From Pseudanabaena yagii GIHE-NHR1 (lineage in GTDB: Bacteria > Cyanobacteriota > Cyanobacteriia > Pseudanabaenales > Pseudanabaenaceae), in NCBI RefSeq assembly GCF_012863495.1, contig NZ_JAAVJL010000001.1:744001-808000 (forward strand): a DNA stretch of 64,000 nt, in the 5' to 3' direction. The number at the start of each line of letters is the position of its first letter. Within the stretch, counting starts at the first letter, position 1. The notes beneath the pieces are model-generated. The model was not told where the DNA came from and ran no database searches. It was given only the letters and a program-made list of their open reading frames with translations. Below, in pieces: positions 55,155 through 64,000 of this stretch. The translations under genes were made by a program, and so were the position numbers.

Positions 55155-55541
55155 TTAAGAATGTCCAATTTTAGGAAAATAAATTACATCAGGCAAATTT
55201 TCAAAATGGTTATCAGAAGTAATGAGTTTGACTTTTTCTTGCTTTGCTGTTGAATAGATAATTGAATCGGCAAAGCTTAATTTATACTTTTGTGAAAGTT
55301 CTGAAGCAAGCAACGCCAGAGACTCTGTAAAAGGCACTACTGTAGATTGTTGCGTAAGTGCAATAATTTCCATAGCCAATACAGAATCTCGTTCGCGACA
55401 TATCCACTTATGAAGTTCGTACTGTATGGAAGTGGGAACAATCACATTATCGAGATCGCTCAAATAGGGTGCAAACTCATCAGCTAATACACCGTCCGTA
55501 AGCCACTCTATCCATCCGCAAGTATCAATAAGAAATTTCAT
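55155..55541 (-). CDS. vapC: PIN-domain toxin, VapC family
   Basis: 128 residues. Acidic PIN residues in FLIDTCGWIEW, TSIQYELHKW, LSFADSIIYSTA and LITSDNHFENL. RNase toxin. Its start overlaps the end of the antitoxin gene by 4 bp. Convergent with the HTH gene (27 bp). Confidence 0.9.
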   Translation of the reverse strand: MKFLIDTCGWIEWLTDGVLADEFAPYLSDLDNVIVPTSIQYELHKWICRERDSVLAMEIIALTQQSTVVPFTESLALLASELSQKYKLSFADSIIYSTAKQEKVKLITSDNHFENLPDVIYFPKIGHS

Positions 55542-55747
55542 ACTCTTTCAGTGCGATCGCGAACATTATTAATATTAGCTCCCTTCAAAACACCGCGAAA
55601 TGACTGGACAGAAGATTTAGGGACAAGCGTAATTGAATCACCTTGCAATAAAACTGAAAATTTTTGTCCCGCCTTTAAATTCAATAAATCTCTAACTTCT
55701 TGTGGGATAGGAACTTGATACTGTGGCGACAAGGTAACTTCTAACAT
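55538..55747 (-). CDS. vapB: AbrB/MazE-type antitoxin, VapB family
   Basis: 69 residues. Swapped-hairpin DNA-binding fold: VTLSPQYQVPIPQEVRDLLN, LKAGQKFSVLLQGDSITLVP, then a toxin-binding tail. Overlaps vapC by four bases, giving translational coupling. The HIP1 site at 55553 marks the return of host-like sequence. Confidence 0.88.
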   Translation of the reverse strand: MLEVTLSPQYQVPIPQEVRDLLNLKAGQKFSVLLQGDSITLVPKSSVQSFRGVLKGANINNVRDRTERV

Positions 55748-55890
55748 TGCTTATCCTTAATTTACATCTCTCGCATATTTTAGCTTCTAAAATCTTAGCA
55801 AATTCTAACAGTAGATTGATTGTATTAAAAACAATATCTGTATTGCGATCGCAATAAAAAAGGGACGCAATGCGCCCCCTTCTATTTAAT

Positions 55891-57564
55891 CTATTCCCAT
55901 TCAATCGTGCCAGGGGGCTTAGACGTAATATCTAGCACTACGCGATTGACACCTTCTACTTCATTCACAATGCGATTGGAAATAGTTTCCAATAGCTCAT
56001 ATGGAACTCTCGCCCAGTCCGCAGTCATGCCATCCTCACTACTTACCAGACGCAAAACCACAGGATGAGAATAGGTACGCTTGTCACCCATTACGCCAAC
56101 ACTGCGAACCGTTGGTAATAGCACCGCAAAGGCTTGCCAGAGATTATTGTATTGACCTGCGCGATTGATTTCCTGACGCACGATCAGATCGGCATCGCGT
56201 AAAGTATTCAATCTCTCGCTGGTAATTTCACCAATAATCCGAATCGCTAACCCAGGACCGGGGAAAGGTTGACGCTTGACAATCTCTTCAGGAAGACCGA
56301 GAGCAGTACCAACCTTTCGCACTTCATCCTTAAACAGTTTGCGAAGAGGTTCCACAAGCGTGAAACGCAGATTTTCAGGCAATCCACCGACATTGTGATG
56401 ACTCTTGATCTTGACGGCAACACGTTTACCCGTGGCAGGATCGACGTTGGTATCCGCAGATTCAATCACATCGGGATAGAGCGTACCTTGAGCAAGAAAA
56501 TCAAAAGGTCCTAAACGGCTGGATTCTTCTTCAAAGACATTAATAAATTCACCACCGATGATCTTGCGCTTTCGTTCGGGATCGGTGACTCCTTTTACCT
56601 TTTCGAGGAATCTTTCGCGGGCATTGACATATTCCACATGAATATGGAACTGTTCTTCAAAGAGTTTGACAAGGCGTTCAGGTTCTAGCTTCCGCATGAA
56701 GCCTTGATCGATAAACATACAGGTGAGTTGATCGCCGATCGCTTTATGTAGCAAGAAGGCAAGTGTGGAAGAGTCCACTCCACCTGAAAGGGCTAACAAA
56801 ACGCGCTTAGTCCCAACCTGTTCGCGGATTTCACGAATCGCATTTTCGATAAAGGTCTCGGTAGTCCAGCTTGGTTCGCATTGGCAAATGTGATAAACAA
56901 AGTTGCGAATCATCGCCATGCCACCTGCGGAATGTACTACCTCAGGATGGAATTGCACACCATACAGCTTTTTGACATGATCAGCGATCGCAGCACAGGG
57001 AGTATTTGCCGTATGGGCAAGCACTTCAAATCCTTTAGGCAAATCCACTACCGAGTCGCCATGACTCATCCACATGGTGATCCCTGTATCCACATTAGTG
57101 AGTAGATCCGTGGGATCATCGATTTGTAATTCTGCTTTGCCATATTCCCCGCGATCAGCGCGTTCGACAGTGCCGCCGAGCTGTTTCGCCATTAGCTGCA
57201 TTCCATAGCAAACGCCTAAAACAGGAATACCTAAATCGAAAATCTTAGGGTCACATTGTGGTGCACCTTCATCGTAAACAGAACTAGGACCACCTGACAA
57301 GATAATCCCTTTAATATTTGATTTCAGCAATTTTTCGGCTGAAGTGTGATAGGGTAAAACCTCGGAATAAACTTGTGTCTCACGGATACGTCGAGCAATT
57401 AGCTCCGAGTACTGAGACCCGAAATCAAGAATAGCAATCATGGAACGAGTGATTTTATTGGCTGTGGTACTATCAGAACTTGTGCTAGCTGAATCTATAC
57501 TAGATGAAAGCGCACCTTCAAGATTGAGTACGGCATTCGATGATGTTGGGGGGGAAGAAACCAC
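55891..57564 (-). CDS. guaA: GMP synthase (glutamine-hydrolysing)
   Basis: XMP to GMP. Class I amidotransferase domain with nucleophile Cys in [11 protein letters not shown] and His in [13 protein letters not shown]-loop ATPase [19 protein letters not shown]-terminal dimer domain ending [12 protein letters not shown] 57564 is supported by GAGG eight bases upstream and gives a 41-residue Ser/Thr-rich leader, which cyanobacterial GuaA proteins often have; ATG 57441 is the alternative. 557 residues. Confidence 0.96.
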   Translation of the reverse strand: MVSSPPTSSNAVLNLEGALSSSIDSASTSSDSTTANKITRSMIAILDFGSQYSELIARRIRETQVYSEVLPYHTSAEKLLKSNIKGIILSGGPSSVYDEGAPQCDPKIFDLGIPVLGVCYGMQLMAKQLGGTVERADRGEYGKAELQIDDPTDLLTNVDTGITMWMSHGDSVVDLPKGFEVLAHTANTPCAAIADHVKKLYGVQFHPEVVHSAGGMAMIRNFVYHICQCEPSWTTETFIENAIREIREQVGTKRVLLALSGGVDSSTLAFLLHKAIGDQLTCMFIDQGFMRKLEPERLVKLFEEQFHIHVEYVNARERFLEKVKGVTDPERKRKIIGGEFINVFEEESSRLGPFDFLAQGTLYPDVIESADTNVDPATGKRVAVKIKSHHNVGGLPENLRFTLVEPLRKLFKDEVRKVGTALGLPEEIVKRQPFPGPGLAIRIIGEITSERLNTLRDADLIVRQEINRAGQYNNLWQAFAVLLPTVRSVGVMGDKRTYSHPVVLRLVSSEDGMTADWARVPYELLETISNRIVNEVEGVNRVVLDITSKPPGTIEWE

Positions 57565-57656
57565 AGTAGATACCTCTATCTTAATGAGATAGCATTTAAT
57601 GAGAGTGTCAGGCTTTCGTTAAGCCTATCGCTGCGAAAAAAGTAGCTATTCGTACA

Positions 57657-58259
57657 ATGCTAGCAAAATGGTACGTGTTTATGTATAAAAAAGTTATGAT
57701 AGCGATCGCATTGTTACCAGTTTTAGGGTTTCCAGTTTTAGGATTTCCACCTTTAGAAGCAGGAGCAGTGCAGTTACGCGATGGTAAGACGTATTTCTTG
57801 CATTTACCAACATTCCTAGAGGCTGAGTCAACCATAGATGTGATCTATGCACGGAATGCCACTTATTATTTCAAGATCGCGCTTCCCCAGAGTATGGGAG
57901 AAAACTTACAAAGGCTGGAAATAGTTCAATCAGAAGGTTTTGAGACGCTTGACTTTCGGCTTGAAGAAACAATTGCCTATTTGCAAGCACCCTCAGGCGA
58001 TCGCCTTCCTATTTCGGGTAAAGCTGAAATTATCCAAAATCAGGATCGCGATCAAAGGAAAATTGTCATTACTTTTGATCCCCCAATTCCTGCTAATGGT
58101 GAGCTTAATCGCCAACTAGTAGTCGGGCTAAGACCAATTCGCAATCCCCGTTATGATGGGGTCTATTTATTTGGAGTCTCTGCATCTCCGCAAGGCGATC
58201 GCCCTAACACGCAATTTCTGGGCTATGGCAGATTAAACTTCTATGATCCCTTCCGCTAA
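57657..58259 (+). CDS. DUF2808 secreted protein
   Basis: 200 residues with an N-terminal signal peptide containing a duplicated VLGFP. The mature part (VQLRDGKTYFLHLPTFLEAE, then YYFKIALPQSMGENLQRLEI, and NTQFLGYGRLNFYDPFR at the end) is the DUF2808 pattern found in cyanobacteria. Probably periplasmic; function unknown. ATG 57657 or 57681. Precedes gvpK by 19 bp and may share its transcript. Confidence 0.88.
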   Translation: MLAKWYVFMYKKVMIAIALLPVLGFPVLGFPPLEAGAVQLRDGKTYFLHLPTFLEAESTIDVIYARNATYYFKIALPQSMGENLQRLEIVQSEGFETLDFRLEETIAYLQAPSGDRLPISGKAEIIQNQDRDQRKIVITFDPPIPANGELNRQLVVGLRPIRNPRYDGVYLFGVSASPQGDRPNTQFLGYGRLNFYDPFR

Positions 58260-58278
58260 ATAATTCTGCAAAAACATA

Positions 58279-58731
58279 ATGACCGATAGCAATGACAGTT
58301 TAATCGTCAAGCCCAAAAAATCTGGACTAGCGCCATTGATTCTCACCTTGGTGGAATTGTTGCGCCAGTTAATGGAAGCGCAGGTAATTCGGCGAATGGA
58401 TGCGGAAAAATTAACTGAGTCGGAAATCGAGAGAGCCGCAGATAGCCTACAAGCTCTAGAGAAACAGATTTTCAATCTTTGTGAAGTTTTAGAAATTGAT
58501 CCCGAAGATCTCAATCTCGATCTCGGCGAATTTGGGAAACTGCTCCCTAGACGCGGAGCCTATTATCCAGATCAGTCCTCTAGTGAGTCATCGATTTTGG
58601 AATTACTCGATCGCTTGATTAGTACAGGAATTGTCCTCGAAGGTGATGTGCAGATTGGACTCGCCGATATTAACCTAATCGATCTCAAATTAAAGTTATT
58701 ACTAACTTCAGGCGATAAATCAGCTTCTTAA
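58279..58731 (+). CDS. gvpK: Gas vesicle protein GvpK
   Basis: 150 residues. LAPLILTLVELLRQLMEAQV, IRRMDAEKLTESEIERAADS and LNLDLGEFGKLLPRRGAYYP follow the GvpK pattern, with the C-terminal part (SILELLDRLISTGIVLEGDV) like GvpA/GvpJ. GvpK is an assembly factor of gas vesicles. No other gvp gene is in the window, so it is detached from the usual cluster. The stop codon TAA forms part of the target duplication of the adjacent MITE. Confidence 0.92.
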   Translation: MTDSNDSLIVKPKKSGLAPLILTLVELLRQLMEAQVIRRMDAEKLTESEIERAADSLQALEKQIFNLCEVLEIDPEDLNLDLGEFGKLLPRRGAYYPDQSSSESSILELLDRLISTGIVLEGDVQIGLADINLIDLKLKLLLTSGDKSAS

Positions 58732-58895
58732 CTGATGTTACGTGGAACGCAGATGATAAATCTCTTACTGCTAGCGAAGCAGGGCAACCACGGGGGGATT
58801 GCCCCGACCTGTAAATTTTATATCTTGTAGGGGCTGCGCCCCCGTGCCAGCCCCATACTTCAACCATTGTAGGAATTCCTTCCACGTAACATCAG
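58732..58895. mobile_element. 164-bp MITE-like element
   Basis: Perfect 16-bp terminal inverted repeats CTGATGTTACGTGGAA / TTCCACGTAACATCAG and a 7-bp direct duplication TTCTTAA on both sides (58725-58731, 58896-58902). The interior holds GGGGCTGCGCCCC-like palindromes and no ORF. The parent transposase is not identified. Confidence 0.8.
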
Positions 58896-58902
58896 TTCTT
58901 AA

Positions 58903-60317
58903 CTAGAGATTAGCTTTGCTAATCTCTAGCAAACTTTCCCCTGCAAGCTTTACAGCTTCTTGAATGCGCGTTAATGGCACATGATGCGATCGCGCTAGCT
59001 TCGCGCAGTCCTCATATTCTGGTTGAATCGTCCAGAAGCCATCCCGCCATGCCATCTTCACTCGCGCCTTGCCATATTCCGTTGCGACTTCATGAATCTC
59101 ACGATGGAGGATTTTGCGCTCTTGCCAACGATAGCGAATACCGAGAGTACTAGTTTCCCGAAAGAGAATTTGCTCACAAATAGACTGGCGATCGCAATGG
59201 CAAATAACAGTAATGAGTGTTCCGTTGCGGGATTTTTTCATGCCCACTGCTTGGGTATACACATCCAGAGCGCCATTTTGCAATAACTGCTCCATCGTGT
59301 AGGCGATCGCTTGAGCAGACATATCATCAACTTGAGTTTCCAGAATGACGATGGTTTCAGTAATGCTTGCGATTGGTTGCTGTTTGTCAATTTCTTGAAT
59401 AAAAGCAGCATTAATCTCTAATCTTTTTTTTTATCCTTGGACTTACTTTTCCCAACCCACAACCGTAAGGCATTAGGAATTTCTAAATCCTGAGAACCTG
59501 CACCTAAACCCACTTTTTTGATTTTCATTAAGGGAACTTCGCCAAACTTTTCACTGAGGGTAACAGCGATCGCTGCTCCTGTGGGGGTGACTAATTCCTT
59601 ACGAATACCATTATCAAAGGTAGTTACACTATGTAGTTCCCATAGTTTCAAGGTTGCAGGGGCAGGCACGGGCATCTTGCCATGATCGCAATTGACATAG
59701 CCACCACCCGCAGGCAAAGCCGAACAATAGATTTTTTCGACTGCTAACCAAGCAAAGCCTGCACAGGTGCAGACAATATCGACGATCGCATCGATCGCTC
59801 CTACTTCATGAAAATGGACAGCCTCTGGCGCAATCCCATGCACGGCTCCCTCGGCGATCGCTAGTTCTTTAAATATCGCTAAACTCCACTTCTCAACCTG
59901 CGCTGGTAATTTAGCATGACGAATGATTCTCTCAATATCAGGCAAATGCCGATGCTCTCTATGGGTATGGGTTTCATGATGATCATGGCTATGGGAATGT
60001 TCTCCATGAGCGTGCGCGTCATGATCGTGGGAGTGACTATGGGTATGATCATGGCTATGATCATGGGAATCGGTGGCGGCTACGGTTGGTGGCTCATTAC
60101 CGACATAATTCAATAACTCCACATGGAGTTTTGTCACTTGAATGCCACCACGATAAACTGATTCTGTCCATAGCTTCACTTCGCGATCGAGTCCCAATTT
60201 ATGAACAATATCTTGTAGATATTCTAGTGGGACACCTGCGTTCACTAGCGCCCCCAGACACATATCACCTGCGATGCCTGTCGGGCAATCTAAATATGCA
60301 ATAGTTCCCATACTCAA
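58903..60317 (-). CDS. larC: Nickel-pincer cofactor biosynthesis protein LarC, in two frames joined by a probable -1 frameshift
   Basis: Part 1 (60317-59418): IAYLDCPTGIAGDMCLGALV, a long His-rich nickel-binding stretch (residues about 83-126), and PAGGGYVNCDHGKMPVPAPA. It ends in a run of nine A (59424-59432, read on the minus strand) followed by GATTAG stop. Reading one base back at the A run continues as KRLEINAAFIQEIDKQQPIA ... LETQVDDMSAQAIAYTMEQL to the stop at 58903, the normal second half of LarC. LarC inserts nickel into the lactate-racemase-type cofactor. In Lactobacillus plantarum larC is known to be made by frameshifting, so this is probably real, not an error. larA, larB and larE are absent here. 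Confidence 0.85.
58904..58930 (-). terminator. Terminator at the end of larC
   Basis: CTAGAGATTAGC-TTT-GCTAATCTCTAG, 12-bp perfect stem overlapping the larC C-terminal codons. Confidence 0.6.
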
Positions 60318-60372
60318 TCACTATAGAGAATATCAAAATGCGCCTATGTGCATCCTAGCATTTGATATGGCA

Positions 60373-60403
60373 GTTTTCATTTTACCGTAGTTAAAATGAA
60401 AAC
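60373..60403. repeat. TTTTCATTTTA palindrome, copy D
   Basis: GTTTTCATTTTA ... TAAAATGAAAAC, 12-bp arms; the same core as copies A and B. Confidence 0.5.
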
Positions 60404-60413
60404 CTAAAAGAGT

Positions 60414-61517
60414 TCATTTTTGCTGGAGTAAAAAGCCGATTACTCCTTGCAGATTAGCTCCTTCCCAAATAGTGCTTTCTACAATTACATCAGTTAAGTT
60501 AGCATTTGCAAAATTTGCATTCTGTAAATTTGCACCCATGAGATTTGCGCCACTCAAGTCTGCACCACCTAAGTATGAGTTCTGAAGATCCGCCACAGCA
60601 AAGTTTGCTTGTTTGAGAATTGCCATACTGAGATCAACTTCCTTGAGTTCGGCATGACGAAACTTAGTTTCGATACAGTTAGCCTGAGCCAAAATTGCTT
60701 TATATAAGTAAGTGCGGCTAAAATCTGCATGGCTAAGATTTGCCTTCGTTAAATTAGCCATGCTCAAAAAAGCATCCTCTAGAAAAGCGTCACACAACTC
60801 TGCACCGACTAGCTGCGCTCCACTGAAAATTGCACTACCTAAATTAGCTTTATTGAGAACTGCTTTATTTAAAATCGCCTCACTAAAATTTGCCATCAAG
60901 CAGCCAGCCATACTGATATCTGCAAAATCAAGCAATGCTCCACATAAATTTGCACGAGTTAGTAATGTACCTCGCAGTTTCGCCCGACTCATCTTGGCAT
61001 TGCTTAGATTCGCATTACTCAAATTGGCTCCGCTAAAATCGGTATTCTGAAGATAAGCTCCACTGAGATTAGCACCACTAAGATTTATCTTTTTGAAATT
61101 CTCTCCACTGAGATTCACTCCCCGTAGATCTGCACCACTGAGGTTCGCTGAGCCAAGATTGATGCCCCTAAGTTCTAGCGATCTCAAGTCAGTACCAGCC
61201 AAATTGACATCTTGGACATTCGCTTGGCTAATATTAGCCTGAGCCAAAATTGCGCCACGCAAATCGGCTCCCTTTAAGTTGGCATTGGGAAATACAGCAC
61301 CACTCAGATTAGCTCCCGTCAGATTAGCGTTACTTAAGTCAGCTCTACTAAAATTAGCTTTGCTGAGATTAGCTTGACTTAAATTGACACCACTAAGCTT
61401 GAGACCAGAGAGGTCTACTTTTTGCAAATCAATCTCTTCAGGTAGAGCTTTTTCACGCCAAGCATTCCAGCGCTCTGCGCCATCTTTAATATGTCGAACA
61501 ATCTTTAGGTCAGCCAA
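60414..61517 (-). CDS. Pentapeptide-repeat protein
   Basis: 367 residues, the longest of three in the window. N-terminal KIVRHIKDGAERWNAWREKA (a lead-in with Trp/Arg seen in several cyanobacterial members), then about 65 A(N/D)LSx repeats. Start is TTG 61517 (leaving MADLKIVRHIKDG); no in-frame ATG precedes the lead-in. No signal peptide. Function unknown. Confidence 0.9.
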   Translation of the reverse strand: MADLKIVRHIKDGAERWNAWREKALPEEIDLQKVDLSGLKLSGVNLSQANLSKANFSRADLSNANLTGANLSGAVFPNANLKGADLRGAILAQANISQANVQDVNLAGTDLRSLELRGINLGSANLSGADLRGVNLSGENFKKINLSGANLSGAYLQNTDFSGANLSNANLSNAKMSRAKLRGTLLTRANLCGALLDFADISMAGCLMANFSEAILNKAVLNKANLGSAIFSGAQLVGAELCDAFLEDAFLSMANLTKANLSHADFSRTYLYKAILAQANCIETKFRHAELKEVDLSMAILKQANFAVADLQNSYLGGADLSGANLMGANLQNANFANANLTDVIVESTIWEGANLQGVIGFLLQQK

Positions 61518-61613
61518 AATGATTTAATTACTCAAATTTACTGTTGATATCATTCTAATCTAAGCTTCTTATTAAACAAATTTATATCAGCCGTTTAGCT
61601 TATGCAAGCGTCT

Positions 61614-61674
61614 ATAGCAGAACTCAATTTTTGGGGCTTGGCAAAGCCAAGCCCCAAAAATTGAGTTCTGCTAT
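61614..61674. terminator. Perfect 29-bp hairpin at the queG 3' end
   Basis: Arms 61614-61642 and 61646-61674 with loop AAA; covers the queG stop. The longest perfect stem I found in the window. Confidence 0.8.
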
Positions 61675-62639
61675 TCTACTGCTCGTCCCTTATCGATTAA
61701 TGTTTGGGCGTTACGTTGCCAGCGATCGCGTTTAATCCTTCGCAGTGCCGAACCTGTAAAATGCTGATCCCACTCTTCTTCAGTCATATTTACTAAATCT
61801 GTTAATTTGGGATCGACATTATGGGGAAAGGGTTGAAAATCAGTTTCTAAGGTCTCTTGAGCAAAACGCTGGTTCCAAGGACAAACATCTTGGCAAATAT
61901 CGCAGCCTGCAACCCAGTTTTGTAAATTAGCGGCGATCGCATCAGGAATCTGTTCGGCTTTGTTCTCAATGGTGTGATAAGCGATACAGCGATTAGCATC
62001 TACCACAAAAGGCTGGGCGATCGCCCCCGTTGGGCAAGCCTCAATACAGCGGGTACAAGTTCCGCAATGTTCGGTATGGGGACGATCAGGTTCTAGTTCA
62101 AGATTGGTGAGAACTTCTCCGAGAAATAACCAAGAGCCATAGTCGCGAGTGATCACATTACTATGTTTGCCAATCCAACCGATCCCCGCCCTTTGAGCAA
62201 AGGCTTTTTCGGCGATCGGCCCCGTATCCACATAATATCGAGTTTGAATCTTCTCCCCCTCATACTCACCCAGTGACTCTAACCAAGTAGCCAAAGCCTT
62301 TAACTTTTTAGTCAGAACCTTATGATAGTCACGTCCCCAGCCATAGCGAGAAATTTTCCCCACTTGGCGATCGCTTGAATGTTGATGGGGAGTGTAATAA
62401 TTCAGCGCTACGCAAATAACCGACTTCACTCCTGCCATCACCTGAGTAATATCTTGGCGCTTGGGATTTGCCATCCAGTCCATATCGGCTTGATAGCCTA
62501 AAGAGAGCCATTCTTGTAGACGCTCTGCTTCTAGTCCAGATTCCGCTTTTGCAATTCCGATCTTACTAAATCCTAGTTCTAAAGCTTTTTGCGCGATCGC
62601 TTGTTTGAGTTCTTGCGGAGATAATTGATGATCGTTCAT
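61671..62639 (-). CDS. queG: Epoxyqueuosine reductase
   Basis: Last step of queuosine synthesis in tRNA, cobalamin dependent. 322 residues from ATG 62639 (MNDHQLSPQELKQAIAQKAL). Motifs YYVDTGPIAEKAFAQRAGIG and WIGKHSNVI; two 4Fe-4S clusters in CGTCTRCIEACPTGAI and CDICQDVCPWN; ending WQRNAQTLIDKG. The frame extends upstream to 62696 but crosses a hairpin (62648-62680). The need for cobalamin fits the cobD and cobQ genes in this genome. Confidence 0.95.
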   Translation of the reverse strand: MNDHQLSPQELKQAIAQKALELGFSKIGIAKAESGLEAERLQEWLSLGYQADMDWMANPKRQDITQVMAGVKSVICVALNYYTPHQHSSDRQVGKISRYGWGRDYHKVLTKKLKALATWLESLGEYEGEKIQTRYYVDTGPIAEKAFAQRAGIGWIGKHSNVITRDYGSWLFLGEVLTNLELEPDRPHTEHCGTCTRCIEACPTGAIAQPFVVDANRCIAYHTIENKAEQIPDAIAANLQNWVAGCDICQDVCPWNQRFAQETLETDFQPFPHNVDPKLTDLVNMTEEEWDQHFTGSALRRIKRDRWQRNAQTLIDKGRAVE

Positions 62640-62647
62640 ACTACAAA

Positions 62648-62680
62648 TCAAAAATGTGATGCGAAGCATCATATTTTTGA
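62648..62680. repeat. Hairpin between the J-domain gene and queG
   Basis: 15-bp stem TCAAAAATGTGATGC-GAA-GCATCATATTTTTGA, one G-T pair. Confidence 0.6.
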
Positions 62681-62685
62681 TACTT

Positions 62686-63798
62686 TTAGCCTCCACCTAG
62701 CCAACCAAAAAATCCACCTTTCTTTTCGTCCTTAGGCTTAGCTTGATTTTTTTCTACATTTGGTGTTATGCCACTAACTTGGTTAATGTACTGTAGCGCT
62801 AAAGGCTCCTCTGGATTGAGTTTCAGGGCTTGCTGAAAACTCACCTTTGCCATGCCTGATAATTTTTGATTCATATAGACAAAACCTAACAAAGCATGAC
62901 ATTTGCTATTGTTACAATCCACTTGAATCGCACTGCGTAATTCCTTTAATGCTGAAGCCCATAACTTTTGGTTGATGAAGGCTTCGGCTTGGCGAATATA
63001 TTGATTACTCGAACCAGATGCATTATTACTAGCCGCAGCTTGGTTTTGCCCTGTACTATTCGAGGCAGTATTATTCGCATTAGATGCGGTGTTATTCGCA
63101 TTACCCGCCCCACTACGGGGAGAAACTTGTGCTTCACTCCGCATTTGATAGGTGCTATTTGTACTATTGGGATAAGTAGAACTGACTCTACTACCACTAG
63201 TATTGCTGGTATTACTTGTACTGTTGCTATTTATGTTGCTTGCCAATCCATTGGTTACAGCAACTTTAGGCGTACTAATTCCTGAATTCACAGCCTCATG
63301 GGATTTGTGTCTATAGCCTTCTTGCAAGAGAATATGCACTAAATTTAGTTCGCTTAATAACCCAATGTGCTCTAAGACTTGATCAAGATCTTGATACTGA
63401 ACTTTCGCAATAGTCTGGATTGTTTGTTCGTAATTGATATCTGTAGCCGCAGTTAAATATTTTTTGGCAAGTTCTGACTGAGGCGTAAATGTCTGGTTAC
63501 GCTTCATTAAACGTTTGCCCAATAATTTTAAAATCGCTGAATATTCTGTACGTTCGCGTTCTTGAGACAGCACGTCGTAGGCAGGATTCACTAACTTAGA
63601 TAGATATTGAGTAGCAACTTGCTTCTCTGACGGAGTACGCCCATGAATATCTGGATGCAAACACTTTGCAATTAAGAGATATCGCCTACGCACTTGGGAA
63701 GCCTCTGCTGTCAGTGGTAAGCCTAATACAGCATAGTAATCATTAAAGTCATATTGACCAATGCCACGCTCTATACGGAATGTTCTTGGGTTTTCCAC
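62686..63798 (-). CDS. J-domain protein with C-terminal tetratricopeptide repeats
   Basis: 370 residues. J domain at about 17-85 (DYYAVLGLPLTAEASQVRRR) with the essential HPD at 48-50, so it should stimulate a DnaK-type Hsp70. A low-complexity Asn/Ser/Thr linker (about 190-265) is followed by two or three TPRs (AEAFINQKLWASALKELRSA, then FVYMNQKLSGMAKVSFQQAL). Ends GGFFGWLGGG. Start GTG 63798 with GAGG seven to eight bases upstream. Specialised cochaperone; client unknown. Confidence 0.88.
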   Translation of the reverse strand: MENPRTFRIERGIGQYDFNDYYAVLGLPLTAEASQVRRRYLLIAKCLHPDIHGRTPSEKQVATQYLSKLVNPAYDVLSQERERTEYSAILKLLGKRLMKRNQTFTPQSELAKKYLTAATDINYEQTIQTIAKVQYQDLDQVLEHIGLLSELNLVHILLQEGYRHKSHEAVNSGISTPKVAVTNGLASNINSNSTSNTSNTSGSRVSSTYPNSTNSTYQMRSEAQVSPRSGAGNANNTASNANNTASNSTGQNQAAASNNASGSSNQYIRQAEAFINQKLWASALKELRSAIQVDCNNSKCHALLGFVYMNQKLSGMAKVSFQQALKLNPEEPLALQYINQVSGITPNVEKNQAKPKDEKKGGFFGWLGGG

Positions 63799-64000
63799 TA
63801 TCTATCCTCGGCTTTTCGCGACCCAAACAAAATTTTTTAGATTTTAAACTAGATAAGTAATAATAACCTACCCATTATTAATACAGTTATGATCGCAACA
63901 ATCGCACATTTCCCATAGGTAAAACATTGAAAATTTACAAATTATTTTATCTCAATTTCATGCATATTGGTTATGCGACTTCCAGTTTAACTAGAACAAA

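Noticed and set aside
1-64000. tRNA, rRNA and CRISPR arrays
   Set aside because: No cloverleaf with a T-loop consensus, no rRNA sequence and no regularly spaced direct repeats were noticed; tandem units seen (for example 19869-19898) have only two copies. A dedicated tRNA scan was not possible.

Overview
The window is chromosomal DNA from an oxygenic cyanobacterium, probably filamentous and Pseudanabaena-like (the genus is a guess). It carries petC-petA (cytochrome b6f), psbZ (photosystem II), chlI (chlorophyll synthesis), crtQ (carotenoids), gvpK (gas vesicles), a cyanobacterial-type gshA and a pyrF-pyrE fusion. The HIP1 octamer GCGATCGC occurs throughout except in one 5.2 kb stretch. No rRNA, tRNA or CRISPR array was seen.

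Layout. 1-9.5 kb: a 5'-cut Ser/Thr kinase, a pentapeptide-repeat protein, a DUF938 methyltransferase, chlI, a MerR regulator, pyruvate kinase and an ATP-grasp ligase. 10-19 kb: two response regulators, proA, petCA, a second kinase and RNase E with a long leader. 20-26 kb: a tandem histidine phosphatase that seems to start at CTG, psbZ-ribH, an Rrf2 regulator, a 47-residue membrane protein, and an ECF sigma / anti-sigma / HtrA group that looks like an envelope-stress module. 26-36 kb: FHA-TPR protein, cobD and cobQ (cobamide synthesis), an M23 peptidase, pyrF-pyrE and a second pentapeptide protein. 36-48 kb: small and secreted unknowns, PhoH, arsM with a VTT membrane protein, crtQ, a gamma-carbonic anhydrase-like protein, a double ABC ATPase and gshA.

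48-56 kb is the accessory region. It holds a DUF3095 protein, a Uma2 nuclease, a type II toxin-antitoxin locus whose toxin is broken by an IS5-family (IS903-like) element with a 9-bp target duplication and also by a frameshift, a NERD nuclease-SF1 helicase fusion, a glycine-rich membrane mini-protein, a divergent solo HTH protein with paired operator-like repeats over its promoter, and VapBC. This looks like a defence/stability island, and the NERD-helicase / membrane peptide / HTH trio is the best candidate for an undescribed system.

56-64 kb returns to core genes: guaA, DUF2808, a lone gvpK followed by a 164-bp MITE, larC split into two frames at a run of nine A (probable programmed -1 frameshift), a third pentapeptide protein, queG and a J-domain TPR protein.

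The most pervasive non-coding signal is dozens of long, nearly perfect hairpins (14-29 bp stems) between genes. Many share a tip of the form GC-NNN-GC. Several fall into families whose flanks are conserved while the stems differ but stay paired.
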